Below, one piece after another: positions 58,024-64,000 of a stretch of 64,000 nt of DNA. Location of the stretch: positions 62,001 to 126,000 of the forward strand of contig WHUX01000111.1 in assembly GCA_015179025.1 (NCBI GenBank). The letters run 5' to 3'. The first letter of the stretch is position 1, and each line of letters opens with the position of its first letter. The stretch is from Terfezia claveryi. Its lineage: Eukaryota; Ascomycota; Pezizomycetes; Pezizales; Pezizaceae. The notes under the pieces were generated by a model that ran no database searches, was not told the origin of the DNA, and saw only the letters and a program-made list of their open reading frames with translations. The translations under genes were made by a program, and so were the position numbers.

Positions 58024-60682
58024 CTACACATCCAGCCGCGTTATAGACCTTAGTACTTCTCGCAGGCCTAACCCTTCTGTCCCGGTCTCCTTTTTTATCT
58101 GTACATCTCGCTTCCGGAGAGTTTCCTCAGCATCTTTTAGCAATTCGCCGGCTAACTCTTCAGCTGATTTGTTGAGCTGTGCGAGTTGGTGCAAACCATC
58201 ATCGAGGAGATCGACATTCAGCTCTAGGTTGGATTGTGCAGAATTCAGTAATGTGGTTGTAGATGCTACTGTAGAAGACAATGTGGATAGGGTATTTGTG
58301 ATAAATGTGTCTTCCCGGTGTGTCAGTAGTAGCATATCTTGTGATGGCTCTGCCAGTGTCGGTACTGTTTCAGATGAAGGAGACCGTGGTTGTGAGGGCT
58401 GGAGCTTCAACCGAAACGCCGCCGGGATGGGTGGGTTTGGTAACGGTTTGGGTATTGGTAAAGTACCCCCCGATTCAGCCTTCTTAGTGAGCAATTCCCA
58501 AGACCGGTGCTCCTCCTTCAGCCTGTAAACCGCACAAACAGGGTTAGCTGATACTTAAGTTCGGGGGCCAATTTGACATGACTCTTGAACGATTCAGGAG
58601 GGTGTGGTGAGGAAAGTAATGGTTCGCGGAAGTGGAATGGGGGCGAAGGAGTTCTGGAAGTATTGACCTGTAGGAAACGTATCACATGTGATGGGTGTGG
58701 GGTTGGGATCTCCTGATGATCATTCCAATATTGCGATGCAACTAGAGCAGGAGAAGAGCCGCAAAACCTGGGCAATCAAGGGTATCAAAGCAAAAAGAAT
58801 AAGGCTTGACGAGAACAGAGGCGAGAATAGGTAGTAAGAGCAGCAAAGAGAGCTAATGCAAAAATATTTAAAAATGGCGAACGGTCAAAAGGTATGATGA
58901 CGGTGGTGATACCACAAAAGCACTCAACTCACCTTTGTAAAGTTGCTTCACACTCCTGGGCCTTGGCAAGATTGTCCACGTTGCGTGGATTCGGTTTCTT
59001 AACGATAGTAGTTGATGGTTGCTCCTCCTAGAAGATCCATATAATTTAGTAAACATATCAAGGTATTAATCTAAAACAAGGAGGATCTGTGTAATTGAAT
59101 ACTGGTATCGAAATCGGGTATCACTGTGCAGAAAGCGGCATGACCGTGTGGCAGCACATAAAAAGCAAATAAAAATAACTGACGGACGATGACCAAGTCC
59201 ACTACCAAAACTGGCCGCAGAAGCAAAAACACCTACCCGCTTGAACCAATTAGATAACTCCGACTTCTCCAGCAAATTCTTCATTATCTCCTCTTGGATA
59301 ATGCGAGCTAAACGGAAAAGTATTAGCAAATTAAAACAGCCTGAGAGGATGGCTATGCGGCGCCGATGAAGTTACTGCAAAGCAGAAAGATGCAACTAGA
59401 AAAGTAAATCTCGCAACCATCGAGATCTCGTGCAGGTTTGGGACAGAAAAAGCAGAGAGGAGGGTGGTCAGAGGGGGATGATAATTTGAAGACATACCTA
59501 TTGCATGAGCATTTCCGTCCCCGCCTAGCTTATTGGGCGGCAGAGGAGTCGTCGCACGCTTCGCACACCACACAAGGAGCTGTTTCATCCGTCTTGGTTC
59601 GACAAGCTCGGCATCTATGTGTTTATAGAACTCTTCCGGGGATAGTTCAGGGTGAGGTTCCGCTAAAGAATCCATGTCAGCTTCAGATTGTCCATAATTG
59701 TGTCCCCCCGAGGGCCTCGGCTGCCTTGCCGTCAATGGGCGTGCCGAGCGGTTTGCTTCGGGTGTTGAGCCTCACTATCCTTCGTTCATCTGATCCTAGC
59801 CTTTCCCTCAAACTCCGTCCCAACAAAATAAGATTCCAACATACCAACTTGCCCGTTGTCTATTAACGAACTTGCTCTCCTCCCTCGTAGACCCAAACTG
59901 CTTCTCCGGCTGCTTCTTCCTGCCCCACCTCCAGCTTCCTTCCTGAATTGCTTGTTTCGTTGTATTATAGGGGTATCTGATAGTGGAATTACCACCTTGG
60001 CACCCTCGCTGCTTGTGCGCCTCCCACGCCTCACTGGAGATGCTGGTGGCGGCGGAGATATCGGGTCCAGCCCAGCATCCTCCATTGACTGCTCGAACCC
60101 CCAAGTTTTTGGGACTGATAATGGCTGTTGTAGAAACTGCCGGGGTGGATGTTCTTGGTACTTTGCTGCAACTGGTTTCGCCTTCGAATCTCGTACTTTT
60201 GCTTGTCGTGGTGGTGTTAATACCGAAGGTAATGTTGGCTCCTTTAGGGGAGGGTTTGGGACAGCAACCTTTGCGCTTCGTGTAGTTGCCCGAGATTTAC
60301 GCGTGAATGCAAATCCATCGTCTTCCTCCTCATATGCTATACCCACCCAGTCGGTTAGTAAACGTCCCTTCGGAGATTCCTCAAGTTATGCATTGGGCTC
60401 GCACCAGGCTTTAGTTTCTATAGAGCCCAATAAATATGTTATTAGCTCCAGGTACATCCCCCCAACCAAAAGCTTACCCCCATGGCGAGTTCCACCTACC
60501 TTTGGTACAGTGGGAACATTCACAGCCCGGCCCGTTCCAAAGCTTGTCCCAGTTGCCGAGGGCTTCTTGTCCTCGCGTCTCCTCTTTGTAGCAGGCATAT
60601 CTTTTTCCCGATTAGCCTCATCTTCCGTCAATGTATCTCCCCTACTTCGCCTACGTGTCGTTCGACCGCCTGTTGTAGCCAT
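58024..60682 (-). CDS. dsn1: Kinetochore protein Dsn1/Mis13 (MIS12 complex subunit)
   Basis: Six exons join in frame: 60682-60478, 60336-59845, 59662-59498, 59307-59237, 59027-58933 and 58522-58024, total 508 aa. The start MATTGGRTTRRRSRG is followed by a basic disordered region. Exon 2 ends in RRSSLGLRGRRASSLIDNGQV, the Aurora-site-rich signature of Dsn1 orthologues, and splices into AEPHPELSPEEFYKHIDAEL and EPRRMKQLLVWCAKRA. Then come ARIIQEEIMKNLLEKSELS, AKAQECEATLQRLKEEHRSW across the last junction, and a helical C-terminal half. Dsn1 bridges centromeric chromatin to the outer kinetochore within the MIS12/MIND complex. The second intron (182 nt) and last intron (410 nt) are long for this genome; an extra small exon cannot be ruled out, although the coiled coil continues smoothly across the last one. 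Confidence 0.9.
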
Positions 60683-61587
60683 ATGGGGGAAGTTCGGTGA
60701 AATAGGGAGTATGGCGGCTACGGTGGGCATATAGCCGTAAGGTTTGAGTATGAAACTTCGTGTGCCGTGGGCGTATGGTTGGGAAGTGAATTTCTTTGTT
60801 ATGTGGTGCGCGACCGGAGGAGCGGGATGCACAGTCAACAATTGGGGGGGGCACGCGATATTCGATGTGGGGGAGGCCGTTGTCGCGGAGCGGTTGATTT
60901 GTTTTGGTTGTCCAGGCACAAACGCCAAAAACCTTGCCCGTGCATCGCCGCTGAGTCAGCAAGCGACGACTGCGCTGTACAAAATTCCGTGTGCTCAGGA
61001 CTGATTTCTCCCTCATCCTCCGTCGTAAATTATTAGAATCAATGTGGGGTACGGAGGAACGACGTGGTGGCTGGAGCCTTGTGTTGACGGGTGTGTTGGG
61101 GTAAGTAGCAGATCACAACATGCACAAAGCCTAGGCTTGCACTTCGATAAGAACGATTGCTCAATTTATAGTCTATATAATAAAGAAAATTGTACATATG
61201 GCGTATACAGCAATGAAAAAAGATCAGCAGATCCAAAGCAATATTATTACTTGGTGGCAGCAACCAACCATCCATAGCCCAAAACTAACCGTGTTGCAGA
61301 CGGAACTACCTCTGACATGTCCAAGAACCCCAATTGTAGAAAGCAAACATATCCATCCCACTAAACCAAACCCATGCTGATATCTGTAAAGATAAACTGA
61401 GCATTTACCCTAACACAAACGTGACCTAAGCCCGAATTCCACCTTCATATGTTGGATATACATTAACAAAAAAAACATGATATTAAAACGCCTCTAACGT
61501 TCGGTGTATGGTATCATACCGCAAAGATGTCCTTTACGAAGTTAGACTTGTTTTAAAATATAATTATTACCCTGGTAACAGACATAC
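60683..61587. other. Short intergenic region between DSN1 and PSD2
   Basis: About 0.9 kb between two minus-strand genes, so it carries the PSD2 3' region and the DSN1 promoter. The minus frame stays open upstream of the DSN1 ATG to about 60928, but that part is not Dsn1-like and is probably leader. Confidence 0.6.
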
Positions 61588-64000
61588 CTAGTCTTTCCGG
61601 GGTGCCATGCTACCCTCGATACGTCTCTGAGCATCTGCCATATCCTCGCGGGTAAAGTTCTTGGGTTGCTCGAAAGACTGTTCAGTGTCAGGAGCATGCC
61701 CAACAGACATTCCGACCCGAATAAGAGTCTCCAGAGCCTGTTTCGAGTTGTTGACTAAGTCACCATCCCACCTCATCTTCCCGGGCTCAAAGAGAACAAC
61801 TAGAGTACTACCACCTGAATGAATCCGACTGAAGTTAGCAGCCTGTACGCCCACTCACCAAGATATTCGAAAGTCCTTACCAAACTGGAAGTACCCAAGC
61901 TCATCTGTGCGCTTAACATTCTGTCCCTCCTCCGCAGTGATGACCGTACTGCCGACCATCATTGCACCAATGCAGATGACCATCACCCTTCCGAATATGG
62001 GAGAGTCAATTGGACAGACGGTTCTCACATTCTCGCCATAAACGTCGAGGGCAGATCGGATGGCCATGGGATTGACGGTATAGTATTCTCCCTTAATCAG
62101 CTTTGGCTTATCAAGCACTCCGTCGACTGGAATATGGAATCGGTGATAATCCTGGGGCGCCAACCGAAAAATTCCCAGTGCGCCACCTTCGTACAACTTA
62201 GCATCCTCTGGGTACGCAGAGCCTAACAGCCTCTTCACAGTAAAGTCGCGCCCTTTGATCCATATTTTTGTAGCATTATCGATGGTGTTGAAGACCACAC
62301 TCCGGCAGTCTGCAGGAGAGACAATGATCTTCGGGTTTTCAGGTGAAGCACATGGGCGAGCACCTGGCTTCAGAGCTCGGTAGAAGAATTCGTTGAAACT
62401 TCAAAATTAGCAAGCGTTCCACAATATCATGGTAACAAAAGACGCTTACGATTTAAATTCTTCAAGTGGCAGCAAGACTTCAGAGAGGTTCAACTGGTGG
62501 AAGTCTATGAAAGGTTTGATCTCACGCACGGACCCGGGTGCGTCAAATTTCTTTCCTTGTTTGATAGTAAGAGATTCCAGGAGCTTGCGGACTGTGTAGA
62601 AGTTAGCGAGTTGTGTGCAGAGTCCCAGTGGTATGGGACTCACTCTTCTTATTCTCCATGCTACTGCTCTTGAGACCTTTGTACAAGAGCCTGATACCCA
62701 AGCGGACATAAACACCCATGCGCTCTTCCTGGACTTGTCCCGTGATACGGTCTTGAACGAGTATATTTGCGGAATTTGCACCTAGTTTGTAACCTCCATA
62801 GGAAATCTTCGAAATGACCTAGCATCGGGATTTTGAATAAGCGCTAGTACTCTTCCTATTTTATCAGGTGCTCTCACCTTTGAATACCACTTCCGCTGTG
62901 CCTGACTGGAGGTGACAAATCCACCCATCACCAATCTATCTACTTGTCTCCAGTCCTGAGATGCGCAAGTAGCAAGATGGGTGACGATATCGACCTCAGA
63001 TCGCTTATTTAGTCGAGGCTGGTGGCACAGAGGACACTCTTTGATCTGGATTACATGCTCTTCTTTCTCGCTTGGATCGTTCAGTCCGTCATGTCCGGTA
63101 ATAACACTGCCATCTTCACCTACAGGACCCAATGGAGGAATTGTTATTACCGACTTGCTTAAAGAAACAGATGAAGGTGACCGAGAAGGGGCGGAGGGCG
63201 TACTTGAGCCCGATTGTTGCTCACGTGGTGTATCATCAGATGAGGCACCCACTGTAGGAAGTGTGATGTGCGGTAATCTAGTACGAAGACCACCATCCTT
63301 GGAGTTCCGAGTAAGTTGCTCCTCCAGGCAGATGACGGCTTGATCCATAGTGAGCTCGGTATCCTCTAGGTTCCCACCACCTGCCATAAAGCGGTGAAAG
63401 AATGAATCAATAGTCTCGGCCGACAGAGTAGATCCCAGACTGTCCAGCATAGTGGTCAATTCTATTCGGCTAATGAGTCCACTATCATCAGTGTCATACT
63501 GACGGAGCATACAGCGCCAGAACTGTTGCCGTAAAGCAGGATATGGCACATATTTAGCCTTGATAAAAAGCTCTGGCTTATGCTTTGCCTCCCATCTTTC
63601 CTTGTTTTTAAGGCTCAACGGGAGAGTGAAAGGTTTCATATCAAAGTCCGGCGCATCACCCAATGCTGGAAGAATTTTGTTTGGGGAAGGTTGAGCAGGT
63701 ACATCCTCCTGCAAATTGGTTGCTACTTCCAGGCCGGCTGGGTTCTTGATAGAGGATGATGATGTCCTGTGTACCAGTTCCGGCTTAGAATTCTTTTTCG
63801 GAGCCAGACTTGCACTTGAGGTTGTCCTTGTGATTGGGATCCGGAATCTTGATTTCACACCATTCGGGGGAGAGTTATCACTCCGTAATGGTTCAGGAAG
63901 ACTGTAAAGCCCAGTCTGAGGATCAGGGGGGGACTGGGTTGCTATAATTTCTTGCAATGAAAATAGAGTATCAGCCACGTAGTCATTTCCAGACAGCTTG
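61588..64000 (-). CDS. psd2: Phosphatidylserine decarboxylase, Psd2 type (5' end beyond window)
   Basis: Five exons are visible: 64000-62878 (continues past the window), 62818-62644, 62591-62450, 62398-61881 and 61814-61588 (TAG), together about 727 aa. The enzyme makes phosphatidylethanolamine from phosphatidylserine in Golgi/endosomal membranes. An EF-hand-like loop, [12 protein letters not shown], lies in the first exon, followed by a Cys/His block [12 protein letters not shown]...HLATC found in fungal Psd2. The catalytic domain includes [20 protein letters not shown], the ADCR motif, [14 protein letters not shown] and the pyruvoyl-forming cleavage site FGGST, which is assembled across the last intron (TTTG|GTGGTAGT). 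The C-terminus ends MAPRKD. The C2 domain(s) expected at the N-terminus would lie outside the window. All catalytic motifs are intact. It lies in tandem with DSN1. Confidence 0.95.

Noticed and set aside
1..64000. tRNA, rRNA, CRISPR array, bacterial operon or phage features
   Set aside because: I looked for tRNA T-loop patterns, rRNA-like blocks and regular spacer arrays and saw none; the window is clearly eukaryotic nuclear DNA. A dedicated tRNA scan was not possible.

Overview
The window is nuclear DNA of a filamentous ascomycete (Pezizomycotina). The evidence is short spliceosomal introns (about 50-95 nt, GTATGT/GTAAGC-type donors, CTAAC-like branch sites) and the gene set: an alpha-factor-type pheromone receptor, an NsdD-type GATA factor, a paxillin-like LIM protein, a SIKE/SCI1 STRIPAK subunit, a fungal Dsn1/Mis13 kinetochore protein, a Psd2-type phosphatidylserine decarboxylase and a DUF7704 membrane protein. 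I cannot name the class. The low gene density (about nine genes in 64 kb) and the many decayed transposons point to a repeat-expanded genome.

Layout. 0-1.6 kb: glutamine-rich protein (-). 4.96-6.06 kb: four-exon SCI1/SIKE-like coiled-coil protein (-). 7.69-10.0 kb: four-exon two-LIM-domain protein (-). 13.5-15.3 kb: three-exon myo-inositol-1-phosphate synthase (+). 20.7-21.9 kb: two-exon Ste2-type receptor (+). 22.5-37 kb: a repeat island holding a 5 x 24-bp tandem repeat, a minisatellite, a broken Plavaka-type transposase, gypsy pol debris, a spliced but frameshifted C-terminal fragment of glutamate-cysteine ligase, and a composite pogo/Tigger-like DNA transposon with a probably intact 508-aa transposase. 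38.1-38.8 kb: a broken membrane O-acyltransferase-like remnant (-). 38.8-40.3 kb: nsdD-type GATA factor (-). 40.4-55.3 kb: a gene desert of about 15 kb. 55.3-55.9 kb: DUF7704 protein (+). 58.0-60.7 kb: six-exon DSN1 (-). 61.6-64 kb: PSD2, whose 5' end lies beyond the window (-).

Two genes serve phospholipid supply (INO1 and PSD2). Three belong to mating or development (STE2, NsdD, SCI1/STRIPAK). They are not clustered functionally and sit as isolated islands between repeats. I see no biosynthetic cluster and no prokaryote-style system. The most unusual items are the composite pogo element, the GSH1 fragment, a frame-preserving intron (72 nt, no stop) inside the sixth transmembrane helix of the pheromone receptor, a strong hairpin upstream of that receptor, and a dispersed AGTCTGGTTGGC motif that forms a perfect palindrome at 56.0 kb. 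All exon boundaries were worked out by hand from splice motifs and reading-frame continuity; no alignment was run.
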